Assembly: GCA_039930465.1 (NCBI GenBank) | Contig: JBDTTU010000015.1 | Location: 1-58,485 of the forward strand | DNA length: 58,485 bases | Source of the DNA: LMDS01 sp039930465 | Lineage (GTDB): Bacteria > Pseudomonadota > Gammaproteobacteria > Burkholderiales > Burkholderiaceae_C | Direction of reading: 5' to 3' | In this document: one piece after another, positions 27,984-35,631 of the stretch | How the letters are laid out: every line of letters begins with the position of its first letter | How positions within the stretch are numbered: position 1 is the first letter of the stretch | Position numbers and translations under genes: made by a program | The notes under the pieces: generated by a model | What the model was told of the DNA's origin: nothing | Seen by the model: the letters and a program-made list of their open reading frames with translations, nothing else | Database searches by the model: none

Positions 27984-28304
27984 TCAGGCGTGGCGGCGCA
28001 GTGCCGCTGCCGGGCTCGCCTGAGCCTTCCACGAAGGCGAGTTCACGAATTCGGGGCAGGGCGATGAGCCCTCGCCGAAGCGTGTGGAATCGATATAGCG
28101 CAGCAGGTGCGCACGCGCCACTTCTTCGGGCGTGCCTTCCCAGGCATTGAAACGGAAGTAGCCGTCGGGCGCGTCGAGAAAGTGGTCGCCGTCGGTCACC
28201 GTGGCCGAGTACATCAACATGCTTCCGTGCAGGCCGTAGGCAGCCCAGTAGCCCAGTTCGCGCCGGGTGTTGCGTTGCAGGTGCTTGCCGTCGAAGGTGG
28301 CCAT
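27984..28304 (-). CDS. Hypothetical small protein
   Basis: I do not recognise this 106-aa protein. The sequence contains RRELGYWAAYGLHGSMLMYS and EEVARAHLLRYIDSTRFGEG and has no signal peptide or membrane segment. The ATG at MATFDGKHL was chosen because AGAGGA lies six bases upstream; the longer upstream frame is Arg/Pro-rich and unconvincing. It follows another tiny gene by 2 bp on the same strand. Confidence 0.6.
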   Translation of the reverse strand: MATFDGKHLQRNTRRELGYWAAYGLHGSMLMYSATVTDGDHFLDAPDGYFRFNAWEGTPEEVARAHLLRYIDSTRFGEGSSPCPEFVNSPSWKAQASPAAALRRHA

Positions 28305-28306
28305 GG

Positions 28307-28513
28307 TCAGTCCTCTGAGCCGAAGAGTGAAGTCTGGGTTTGCCGGCACTCGGTTCGGGTGCTGGCGCTGGCGAACCGGGCGCACCCGTATTCGCTGACG
28401 ACCCTGGCGATGTGGCCGGGGCGGCATGCACTCCATTCGGGTTCGGCGCAGGCTTGCTGCAGCGCCAGGTGAAACCGTGTCAGTTGGCCCGTGTGTTGAA
28501 TGCCCGTCGTCAT
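28307..28513 (-). CDS. Hypothetical 68-aa protein
   Basis: This small frame ends 2 bp before the start of the 106-aa gene on the same strand, with AGAGG nine bases before its ATG, which suggests a two-gene unit. It contains three Cys (QQACAEP, WSACRPG, EYGCARF) and no obvious domain. The call rests on spacing and ribosome site only. Confidence 0.4.
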   Translation of the reverse strand: MTTGIQHTGQLTRFHLALQQACAEPEWSACRPGHIARVVSEYGCARFASASTRTECRQTQTSLFGSED

Positions 28514-28774
28514 CTTGATGACCTCTGTCTTGCGAACGAGTATGAATCTTGGCCCAGCCGGCGGGGCGAATAAATCACCCGTTCAGGTGCACTGACTCAA
28601 GGGGGTGTGCGAAGGGTCACGAGGTGCGCGGCGCGCGGCACGCCGCAGGCCCACCCGCGAAATCGCTTGCCGCAAGCGGTTCGGAAATGTCTCGTGGCCG
28701 CAATTCCACGATGCGAGCGGGCCTGCGCCTGGTTCGGGAGACACTCTCGGTGTCGCATGTACCGGAGGCACACT

Positions 28775-29368
28775 TTGAAGATCCAGATGGCGAAGAAGTC
28801 GCTGTTCGCGGTGCTGCTGCGCTCACCGTGGTGGGTGAGTGCGCTGATCGCGGTGGTGCTCGGCCTGCTGGGCTTTGCCCTGTTGCCCAACCCCTTGCGC
28901 GTGGGCGGTGCGCTTTCGGGCTTGCCGTTTCTCGTGATCGCCGGCATCGCGGGCTGGCGCCAGTGGCCGCTGCCGAGCGCAGCACGTGTCGACGAGACCC
29001 GGCAGACCTTGGCGACGCTGGCCTGGCCGGCCTTCGCCGGCCCGCTGGAACAGGCGTTCAGGCGTGATGGTTACAGCGTCGAGCGAAGCAAGACCGAAGG
29101 TGTCGACTTCGTGCTGGAACGCCGGGGCCGTTGCATGCTGGTGTGCGCGCGGCGCTGGAAGTCGGCCCGCGTGGGCCTGGAGGCCTTGCGCGCGCTGCAG
29201 GCCGCGCGTGACGCTGCCGAGGCCCCCGAAGCGCTCTACATCGGCCTGGGCACGCTGAGCGACAACGCCGTGCCCTTTGCGGCCGAGCACCGCATCGCGG
29301 TCTGGCAGGCGAGCGAACTGGCACACGCGTTGCGCGGGTTTCCGCTGGCCGTTGCGAAAGCACGTTGA
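28775..29368 (+). CDS. Membrane-anchored Mrr/restriction-endonuclease-like protein, degenerate catalytic site
   Basis: This 197-aa protein has two N-terminal hydrophobic segments (VSALIAVVLGLLGFALLP and GLPFLVIAGIAGW). A domain of about 110 residues follows with Mrr-like topology: FRRDGYSVERSKTEGVDFVLERRGRCMLVCARRWKSAR is split over the predicted core. The Asp of GVDFVLE is present, but the expected Q/E-x-K is CAR, so nuclease activity is doubtful. I prefer the TTG at 28775 as start because GGAGG lies six bases upstream; the ATG at 28787 has no good ribosome site. It ends 23 bp before the tRNA-Ser 3' fragment. Confidence 0.65.
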   Translation: MKIQMAKKSLFAVLLRSPWWVSALIAVVLGLLGFALLPNPLRVGGALSGLPFLVIAGIAGWRQWPLPSAARVDETRQTLATLAWPAFAGPLEQAFRRDGYSVERSKTEGVDFVLERRGRCMLVCARRWKSARVGLEALRALQAARDAAEAPEALYIGLGTLSDNAVPFAAEHRIAVWQASELAHALRGFPLAVAKAR

Positions 29369-29391
29369 GGGCCCGCGCCGCGTGGCGCGGT

Positions 29392-29448
29392 TGGCGGAGA
29401 CGGTGAGATTCGAATTCACGGACGAGTCACCCCGTCGGCAGTTTTCAA
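29392..29448 (-). pseudogene. 3' part of tRNA-Ser(UGA) (left end of island)
   Basis: On the minus strand this reads from TTGAAAACTGC through a variable arm (GACGGGGTGACTCGTC, a 6-bp stem with one G-T pair) and a T-arm to the acceptor end CGTCTCC, G, CCA. It lacks a 5' half here. The matching 5' half is at 43457-43492: acceptor GGAGACG pairs with CGTCTCC, and anticodon stem GCAGT pairs with ACTGC. The T-stem has A where the nearly invariant G53 should be (an A-C mismatch next to the loop), consistent with decay after the split. Confidence 0.9.
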
Positions 29449-29482
29449 CTTCACCGTAGAACTCAATCGAATCAAAAGGCTA

Positions 29483-29502
29483 GCTGAATTTCGTCTCCGC
29501 AA
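29483..29502. repeat. Left copy of short degenerate direct repeat near island end
   Basis: GCTGAATTTCGTCTCCGCAA here compares with GCTGAATCTCCGCAA at 43430-43444, same orientation, with a 5-bp gap in the right copy. Both lie just inside the tRNA half at their end. They may be a remnant of the integration or of a later rearrangement. Confidence 0.35.
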
Positions 29503-29572
29503 CCCACTGCGAACATGTGTTGGTGCATGCCCGGTAGGCTGTCGTTCTGGCCCGCAGTTGCGGAGACCATTT

Positions 29573-29591
29573 CTAGGCCTGTTCGGCCTAG
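29573..29591. repeat. Inverted repeat near left island end
   Basis: CTAGGCC and GGCCTAG are perfect 7-bp arms around a 5-nt loop. The flanking sequence has no gene, and this could be an IS end or an old terminator. Confidence 0.35.
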
Positions 29592-29737
29592 TGTTATAGG
29601 GCGGCGGTGGCACATGCAGGCCAGGATTTTCGTACGGTCGGCGGCTCATGGTTACGTGCAAAGTAGGCAACGGCCAACGGCTCCGATGCGAAACTTTGCT
29701 GACGTAGAAGTGTTGTTCGTCGCGGGCTCCAGCCGGC

Positions 29738-29824
29738 TTGGGTTCGCGGCTGCAGCTTGCGCATGCGGATGTCGTCGAGCATGCGCTGGCGCAGAGGGGA
29801 GACGGTCGGGGTCCGGAATTCCAT
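29738..29824 (-). pseudogene. N-terminal fragment of a tyrosine recombinase
   Basis: A frame starting with an ATG encodes VSPLRQRMLDDIRMRKLQP followed by RTQ, which resembles the start of integrases that accompany IS91-type transposases (SPLRxRMIEDM...LSPxTQ). The similarity stops after about 29 residues and the frame then runs into unrelated residues. A C-terminal fragment of the same kind of recombinase lies at the other end of the island. Confidence 0.45.
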
Positions 29825-30134
29825 GGTTGCGCTGCTGTCGAAGAACGAGGCGGATTGCCTCGCTCGTCAACAGTGGCACGACGACTCCCGCGAGCACTCG
29901 ACTACGCATCCACGAAGTCTACGCAACGACGAAGCGTTGCCGCGCGAGCGGCTCATTCCATTGGCGGCTCGAGCCGACCCCAAGCAGTCAGGGCGGGAAT
30001 GAGAGCGGTCGCTCGTTGCCAATCGAAGCGGCGCCCAAGCAGTCTTCTCTAGAGTGCATGGCGAACCGGTTCGTCGACGGGAAACGGGTGAGACGGCTGT
30101 TCGCTCCGCGCACGGCGTCGGCGAAGGTAGATTG
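29825..30134. other. Gene-poor stretch inside island
   Basis: This is about 310 bp of mixed base composition between the recombinase fragment and the esterase gene. Short open frames exist on both strands, but none shows a conserved domain, a good ribosome site or consistent codon use. I see no gene here. Confidence 0.5.
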
Positions 30135-31787
30135 CTACCGGCACTCGAAGCTTGCGGCGTCCTCGGTGTCGGTGGCGCCGGTCTTGAGCGTCGCCTGCTT
30201 CGGGTAGGCGCACAGCGGCCGGCTGCGCGTGGCCGGCCAGCCGGCTGCGACGACGTCCGGATCGGTCGCGTTCACGGTGGCGCGCACGGCATCGGGGGCC
30301 GTGCCTTTCTCGACCCAGTTCTCCAGCGCCGTCAGCATGTCGAAGCGATCCGTCGCCGGGCCGCCCGCGCAGTGGTTCATGCCGGGCACGAGGAACAGGC
30401 GCGCGTAGCTCGGCGCGCTGGCATCCGCGGCGTTCAGCGCGTCGTACCAGGCCATCGTGTCGTTCGGCGAGAACACCGGGTCGGCGGTGCCGTGCACGAC
30501 GATCAGCTTGCCGCGCGCCTTCAACGTGGTCAGCTGCGTCGGGTTCGGTGGCGTCATGAACTGGAGCGCGGATTCCTTGTAGGTCGCGGTTGTCGCGGCG
30601 ATCTTGGCCGCGGCGGTGTCCATGCTGAAGCCGAGCTGGTAGCCCAGGCCGCCATCCGCGAGGCTCGGCGCGTCGGGCGGTGACGAAAACACATAGCCCA
30701 TCGCGCCCGCGCCGATCAGCGTGTTGAACGGCAGCGGCGCGAAGCCGGCGTCGAGCTTCCAGAAGCGCCAGTTCTGGCCCGACACGCCTGGATCGAGCGG
30801 CCAGCTCGCGTACAGGCTGCGGTTCGCGCTGTCGCGCGCGCCAGCGAAGACATTCTGCAGCGCGGACTTCTGCGCGGCGGTCAGGCAGGTGGCATCGGGC
30901 GTACCAGTGCAGGTCGGCACGTCATTCGCGATGCTGAATGCGGTCTGGCAGGCGGCCCGGTCGTTGACCATGCCGTCGGCCACGCCGTCCAGGGCGTCGC
31001 ACTTCGCGAGCATCTTCTCCGCGACGAGGTTCATGGCCGCGGCGGGGAACGCATCTTTGGGAAGCTGGCCCGCCGTCGCGGCGGACATGAACTGCTGCGT
31101 GTCCCACTGTTCGGCAATTGCAGCCTTCGGCAGGTTGAAGCCGGGATTCGCGGCGACGTAGCCGTCGAACTGGTCGCCGAAGCGCGAGCTGGCGACCATT
31201 GCATCGCGGCCGCCATTCGAGCAGCCGAGCAGATAGGACCGCGCGGGCAACCGGCCGAAGCGGGCCTGGACAATCGTCTTGGCCACCGTCGTCACCTGGC
31301 CGACAGCGTTGTAGCCGTAGTCGCTGCGCGCCTGGGGGTCGATGCCGAACGAGACATCCGACTGGCCCGTGTCGTGACCGCCATCGGTGCTGACGACCGC
31401 ATAGCCCCGCTCCAGCGCCGTGCCGGTCGGCGCGTTCAGCAGGTTGCCGGTGGCCGGGACGATGAAGCCATTGGTGCCGCCGCCTCCCTGAAAGAAGAAC
31501 TTGCCGTTCCAGGCCGCCGGCAGCGGCGTGCGCAACTCGAAGCCGATCGCGTACGGTTTGCCGTCGATGCCGGTGCGTGCGTTCAATGCGCCGTTCACCT
31601 TGCAGTGGGCTGGCAGCGCGCCCGAGGCCGCGACTTCGACGGCGCTGGCGACCTGCAGGTTCGCGATGTTGAGTTTCGCCGTGGTGAGGTCCGTGCAGGC
31701 GAAGGTGGCCGGTGCATCGCTGCCGCCTCCGCACGCTGCGACCATACCCGTCGCCAGAAAGAGCGAGAGGCTCGTGCGCTTGTTCAT
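30135..31787 (-). CDS. Tannase/feruloyl esterase-family lipoprotein (MHETase relative)
   Basis: This is a predicted exported ester hydrolase of 550 aa. The start MNKRTSLSLFLATGM leads to a lipobox (MVAAC) followed by GGGSD, so it should be anchored in the outer membrane or periplasm. Catalytic residues are Ser in YLLGCSNGGRDA with the adjacent Cys, Asp in VVHGTADPVFS and His in LVPGMNHCAGG with its paired Cys, the CS-D-HC arrangement of the tannase family. Segments GTNGF, TDGGHD and ARLFLVPGMNHC are also shared with MHETase of Ideonella, but the loop that holds its terephthalate-binding Arg looks different. GGAGA lies five bases before the ATG. Likely substrates are feruloyl-, galloyl- or other aromatic esters. 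Confidence 0.9.
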   Translation of the reverse strand: MNKRTSLSLFLATGMVAACGGGSDAPATFACTDLTTAKLNIANLQVASAVEVAASGALPAHCKVNGALNARTGIDGKPYAIGFELRTPLPAAWNGKFFFQGGGGTNGFIVPATGNLLNAPTGTALERGYAVVSTDGGHDTGQSDVSFGIDPQARSDYGYNAVGQVTTVAKTIVQARFGRLPARSYLLGCSNGGRDAMVASSRFGDQFDGYVAANPGFNLPKAAIAEQWDTQQFMSAATAGQLPKDAFPAAAMNLVAEKMLAKCDALDGVADGMVNDRAACQTAFSIANDVPTCTGTPDATCLTAAQKSALQNVFAGARDSANRSLYASWPLDPGVSGQNWRFWKLDAGFAPLPFNTLIGAGAMGYVFSSPPDAPSLADGGLGYQLGFSMDTAAAKIAATTATYKESALQFMTPPNPTQLTTLKARGKLIVVHGTADPVFSPNDTMAWYDALNAADASAPSYARLFLVPGMNHCAGGPATDRFDMLTALENWVEKGTAPDAVRATVNATDPDVVAAGWPATRSRPLCAYPKQATLKTGATDTEDAASFECR

Positions 31788-31941
31788 GTCTGTCTCCGAT
31801 AGGTTGCTCTGGCCGATCGTTGTGCGGTGTGTCGGCGCGACCGGCCACGACAATCTACGTCTGCGCGTTGGGCGCGTCTTGTCGCGAACGGCGAGCTTTG
31901 TCGAATCTGGACAGCCCGAGCCTCGAAGCGCGGGCCCGTGC

Positions 31942-32850
31942 TCAGGCCTTCAGCGCATTCATCAGCACATCGGCCAGGCGCTGCGCTGCGGGCGACAGCG
32001 AGCGTCCGCGCTTGGTGACCAGCGCCACGTCGCGCGATACCCGCGGCGCGGTCAACGGCAGCACGACGCGCTCGGGATGCGCGCCGTGCGCGGCATAGGC
32101 CGCTGGCATGATCGCCGCGCCCATGCCGCAATCGGCCATCCACAGCGCGGTGGCGAGGAAGGCCACCTCGTTGACGATGTTCAGCGCCACGCCGGCGCGG
32201 GCAGCGGTCGCGTCGATCAGCGGCCGGATGCCGTAGCCCGGCCGCACGGTGATCACCGCGTGGCCGGCCAGTTGGGCCCAGCGCACCTGGCGTTGCGCGG
32301 CCAGCGGATGGGTATGCGGCACGACCAGCGCGAGGTGATCGCGCCGCAGCGTGCGGGTGTCGACGTCGGCGGCGGATTGCTCGGGCGCGCCGATGCCGAA
32401 GTCGACGTGGCCGCTGACGACGCGCGTGACGAACTGATCGGGTGCGCAGTCGTCCACCGCGACGTGGATCTCCGGATGCTCGCGCGCGAACACCTGCAGC
32501 GGCCCGGGCAGCACGATCTCGCCGAGCGTGGGCGTCACAGCCACGCTGACACGGCCGCGGCGCAGCGCGGTCAGGTCGCGCAGGCCCGTGCCCAGCGAGT
32601 CGAGGTCGCGCAGGATGCGCTCGGTCACGACGATCGCTTCGTCGGCTGCCCGCGTGGCATGCAGCGAGCGCGTCGTGCGGTCAAACAGCCGCGTGCCCAG
32701 ACCGTCTTCCATCTGGCGGATCAGCACGCTCACCGCCGACTGCGTGACCGACAGTTGCTGCGCCGCAGCACTGAGCTTGCGCAGCTGGTAGACGGCTGCG
32801 AACGCGCGAAGCTGGCGCATCGTGGGGTGAAAGATGCGTGGCTCATTCAT
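31942..32850 (-). CDS. LysR-family regulator of the island operon
   Basis: This LysR protein of 302 aa has an N-terminal HTH (MRQLRAFAAVYQLRKLSAAAQQLSVTQSAVSVLIRQMEDGLG, split over residues 11-51) and a periplasmic-binding-protein-like effector domain. The start at MNEPRIF was preferred over the longer frame; MRQLRAF is another possibility. It is divergent from the first TctC gene across 88 bp, the classic LysR target layout, and its stop lies 154 bp from the esterase start on the same strand. It probably senses the imported acid. Confidence 0.9.
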   Translation of the reverse strand: MNEPRIFHPTMRQLRAFAAVYQLRKLSAAAQQLSVTQSAVSVLIRQMEDGLGTRLFDRTTRSLHATRAADEAIVVTERILRDLDSLGTGLRDLTALRRGRVSVAVTPTLGEIVLPGPLQVFAREHPEIHVAVDDCAPDQFVTRVVSGHVDFGIGAPEQSAADVDTRTLRRDHLALVVPHTHPLAAQRQVRWAQLAGHAVITVRPGYGIRPLIDATAARAGVALNIVNEVAFLATALWMADCGMGAAIMPAAYAAHGAHPERVVLPLTAPRVSRDVALVTKRGRSLSPAAQRLADVLMNALKA

Positions 32851-32938
32851 GAATTTGCAGAATATATCCTTCGGAAAGTTTCGATGTACGAATGAATGAA
32901 ATTTGAGTCCAATCAACGACAAACATCAAAGGAGACAC

Positions 32939-33919
32939 GTGCTGCGCATCTTTTGCATTCGTGCCGTAATCGGCGCTGCGGCGCTCGCATGGGTTCTGCC
33001 GGCCGCACACGCTGAGGGCGACTACCCGGCCAGGCCGATCCGCGTGGTCGTGACCTTCCCCCCCGGTGGCAGCGCAGACGCGGTGGTCCGCATGCTCGTG
33101 CCGCGCCTGAACGAAAAGCTCGGCCAGCAGGTGCTGGTCGACAACCGGCCGGGTGCGGGCGGCAACATCGGTCTGTCCGTCGTGGCCAAGGCACCTGCCG
33201 ACGGCTATACCCTGGGCGTCGGCGCGGCCGGCGCGCTCGCGGCCAACGCGAGCCTGTACACCCAGATGCCCTTCGACGTGGCAAAGGACTTCCGCCCGGT
33301 GACCATGCTGGCGGCCATCCCGTTCGTGATCGTCGGTCACCCGTCGGTGGGCGCGAGCACGCAGCGCGAGCTCGTGGCGCTCGCGCGCGCGCAGCCGGGC
33401 CGGCTGTCGATCGCCCACGGCGGCAACGGCACGGCGATGCACCTGACCTCGCAGCTATTCCAGCAGATGGCCGACGTGAAGTTCACCGAAGTGCCGTACA
33501 GGGGCTCCGGCCCCGCGGCCTTCGACGTGCTCTCCGGCCAGGTGCCGCTGGGCGTGGTCGACCTGCCTGCGGCGCTCCCGCACATCCGTGCCGGCAAGCT
33601 GATCGCCTTCGCGGTGACCAGCCCGCAGCGGCTGCCACAACTGCGCGACGTGCCCACCGTCGCGGAAGGCGGTCTGCCCGGCTACGACTCGACCGGCTGG
33701 TTCGGCGTGGTCGCGCCGGCGGGCACGCCTGACGCCATCGTGGAACGCCTGAACACCGAGATCACTGCGGCGCTGAACGACCCGTCCATCGTCGCCGCGA
33801 TGCGCGCGCAGGGCGTCGAGCCCGCGCCGGGCAGTTCGGCGGCCTTCGGGGCCTACATCCGCAGCGAGACTGCCAAGTGGGCGGGCGTCGTGCGCAAGGC
33901 CAACATCAAGCTCGACTGA
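32939..33919 (+). CDS. TctC/Bug-type solute-binding protein 1
   Basis: This periplasmic receptor of the tripartite tricarboxylate transporter family has 326 aa. The GTG start is preceded by AAAGGAGA and gives a signal peptide (IGAAALAWVLPAAHA). Family motifs are YPARPIRVVVTFPPGGSAD, VDNRPGAGGNIG, KAPADGYTL and ELP-like VPTVAEGGLPGYDSTGWFG. No TctA/TctB membrane genes are nearby, as usual for Burkholderiales Bug proteins. It is the first gene of the plus-strand island operon; the ligand is likely an aromatic or other carboxylic acid. Confidence 0.92.
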   Translation: MLRIFCIRAVIGAAALAWVLPAAHAEGDYPARPIRVVVTFPPGGSADAVVRMLVPRLNEKLGQQVLVDNRPGAGGNIGLSVVAKAPADGYTLGVGAAGALAANASLYTQMPFDVAKDFRPVTMLAAIPFVIVGHPSVGASTQRELVALARAQPGRLSIAHGGNGTAMHLTSQLFQQMADVKFTEVPYRGSGPAAFDVLSGQVPLGVVDLPAALPHIRAGKLIAFAVTSPQRLPQLRDVPTVAEGGLPGYDSTGWFGVVAPAGTPDAIVERLNTEITAALNDPSIVAAMRAQGVEPAPGSSAAFGAYIRSETAKWAGVVRKANIKLD

Positions 33920-33965
33920 CATCGACGAACGGCGCGGCGCCGCGAGCTGCCGTGCCCACGAACTC

Positions 33966-35612
33966 ATGAACTACGACACCGACATCTTCATCGCCGGCGC
34001 GGGCCCGGTGGGCCTGACCCTGGCGATGGATCTGAGCGCGCGCGGCGTGCGCACCACCCTGGCAGAGCCGCGCCGTTTTGCCGAGCCGCCCAACGTCAAG
34101 TGCAACCACGTGAGCGCGCGCAGCATGGAGACGTTCCGGCGCTTGGGCATCGCGCGCGCCCTGCGCGATGCCGGGCTGCCGGCCGACTACGCGAACGACG
34201 TGGTGTTCCGCACCAGCCTCACCGGCACCGAGCTCGCACGCATCCCGATCCCGTGCCGGCGCGACCGCTACACCGATACCAGCGGCCCCGACGGCTGGTG
34301 GCCCACGCCCGAGCCGCCGCACCGCATCAACCAGATCTACCTCGAACCCCTCTTGCTGCGCCACGCCGCCGCGCTGCCCGGCGTGGCGCTGCACAACCGC
34401 TCGCAGGTCGTCGACTTCACGCAGGACGCCGACGGCGTGACCGTCGAGTTGCTCGACCTCGACAGCGGCAGCACGCGCCGGCTGCGCACGCGCTTCCTGG
34501 TGGGCTGTGATGGCGGCAGCTCGACGGTGCGCAAGCAGATGGGCTCGCGGCTGGAGGGCACGGCCGTGATCCAGCGCGTGCAATCGACCTTCATTCGAGC
34601 GCCCGGCCTGATGGCGCTGATCGGCAACCCGCCGGCCTGGGGCCACTACAGCGTCAACCCACGCCGCTGCGGCACGGTGTTCGCGATCGATGGTCACGAG
34701 ACCTGGCTGGTGCACAACCACCTCAATGCCGACGAGCCCGAGTTCGATTCGGTCGACCGCGACTGGGCGATCCGGCAGATCCTCGGCGTGGACGAACGCT
34801 TCGAGTACGAGGTCATCTCCAAGGAAGACTGGGTCGGCCGCCGCCTCGTTGCCACGCGCTTTCGCAACGGCCGTGTCTTCATCGCCGGCGACGCCGCGCA
34901 CCTGTGGGTGCCCTACGCCGGCTACGGCATGAATGCCGGCATCGCCGACGCGATGAATCTGTCGTGGCACCTGTGCGCGCATTTGCACGGCTGGGCCGGC
35001 CCGGCTGTGCTCGACGCCTACGAACGCGAGCGGCAGCCGATCACCGAGCAGGTCTCGCAGTTCGCAATGAACCATGCCCAGGCCATGATCAAGGCGCGCG
35101 GCGCGGTGCCCGAGCGCATTGAGCAGCCCGGCCCTGAAGGCGATGCGATACGGGCCAGCGTCGGTCGCGAGGCCTACGAGCTCAACGTGCAGCAGTTCTG
35201 CTGCGCCGGGCTGAACTTCGGCTACTTCTACGATGGTTCGCCGCTGATCGCGTACGACGGCGAGGCGCCGCCGCACTACTCGATGGGCGCCTTCACCCCG
35301 TCCACCGCGCCCGGCTGCCGCGTGCCGCACTTCTGGCTGCGCGACGGCCGATCGCTGTACGACGCGTTCGGCAGCGACTACACGCTGCTGCGCACACGCG
35401 GCGACGTGAACGTCGACCGCCTGATGGCCGCCGCGCAAGCCCGCCGTATGCCCATCACGCTGCTGGACCTGGACGGCGAGGTGCTGCCGCCCGAGGTCCG
35501 GCACCCCTTGCTGATCTGCCGACCCGATCAACACGTCGCCTGGCGTGGCAACGACGTTCCCGCCGACGCGATGTCGCTGATCGACCGGCTGTGCGCCACG
35601 GTTCCTGCTTGA
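33966..35612 (+). CDS. FAD-dependent aromatic monooxygenase (class A, MhpA/PheA-like)
   Basis: This is a NAD(P)H-dependent flavoprotein hydroxylase of 548 aa that should add oxygen to a phenolic ring. Motifs: GxGxxG in FIAGAGPVGLTLAMDLSARG, the DG motif in FLVGCDGGSSTVRKQMG, and the FAD-phosphate GD motif in RVFIAGDAAHLWVPYAGYGMN. The C-terminal thioredoxin-like part (residues 420-548) resembles that of phenol and 3-(3-hydroxyphenyl)propionate hydroxylases. The exact substrate cannot be read from sequence. It lies 46 bp after the first TctC gene and 19 bp before the second. Confidence 0.9.
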   Translation: MNYDTDIFIAGAGPVGLTLAMDLSARGVRTTLAEPRRFAEPPNVKCNHVSARSMETFRRLGIARALRDAGLPADYANDVVFRTSLTGTELARIPIPCRRDRYTDTSGPDGWWPTPEPPHRINQIYLEPLLLRHAAALPGVALHNRSQVVDFTQDADGVTVELLDLDSGSTRRLRTRFLVGCDGGSSTVRKQMGSRLEGTAVIQRVQSTFIRAPGLMALIGNPPAWGHYSVNPRRCGTVFAIDGHETWLVHNHLNADEPEFDSVDRDWAIRQILGVDERFEYEVISKEDWVGRRLVATRFRNGRVFIAGDAAHLWVPYAGYGMNAGIADAMNLSWHLCAHLHGWAGPAVLDAYERERQPITEQVSQFAMNHAQAMIKARGAVPERIEQPGPEGDAIRASVGREAYELNVQQFCCAGLNFGYFYDGSPLIAYDGEAPPHYSMGAFTPSTAPGCRVPHFWLRDGRSLYDAFGSDYTLLRTRGDVNVDRLMAAAQARRMPITLLDLDGEVLPPEVRHPLLICRPDQHVAWRGNDVPADAMSLIDRLCATVPA

Positions 35613-35631
35613 ACGATCGAAAGGACAGAGA

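Noticed and set aside
29515..30207. Plus-strand frame of 230 codons at the left island end
   Set aside because: It has mixed low-complexity residues and no ribosome site, and it overlaps recombinase and esterase sequence on the other strand.
30135..31787. Calling the esterase an MHETase (PET degradation)
   Set aside because: The shared motifs occur throughout the tannase/feruloyl esterase family, and the loop with the terephthalate-binding Arg of MHETase is not recognisable here.
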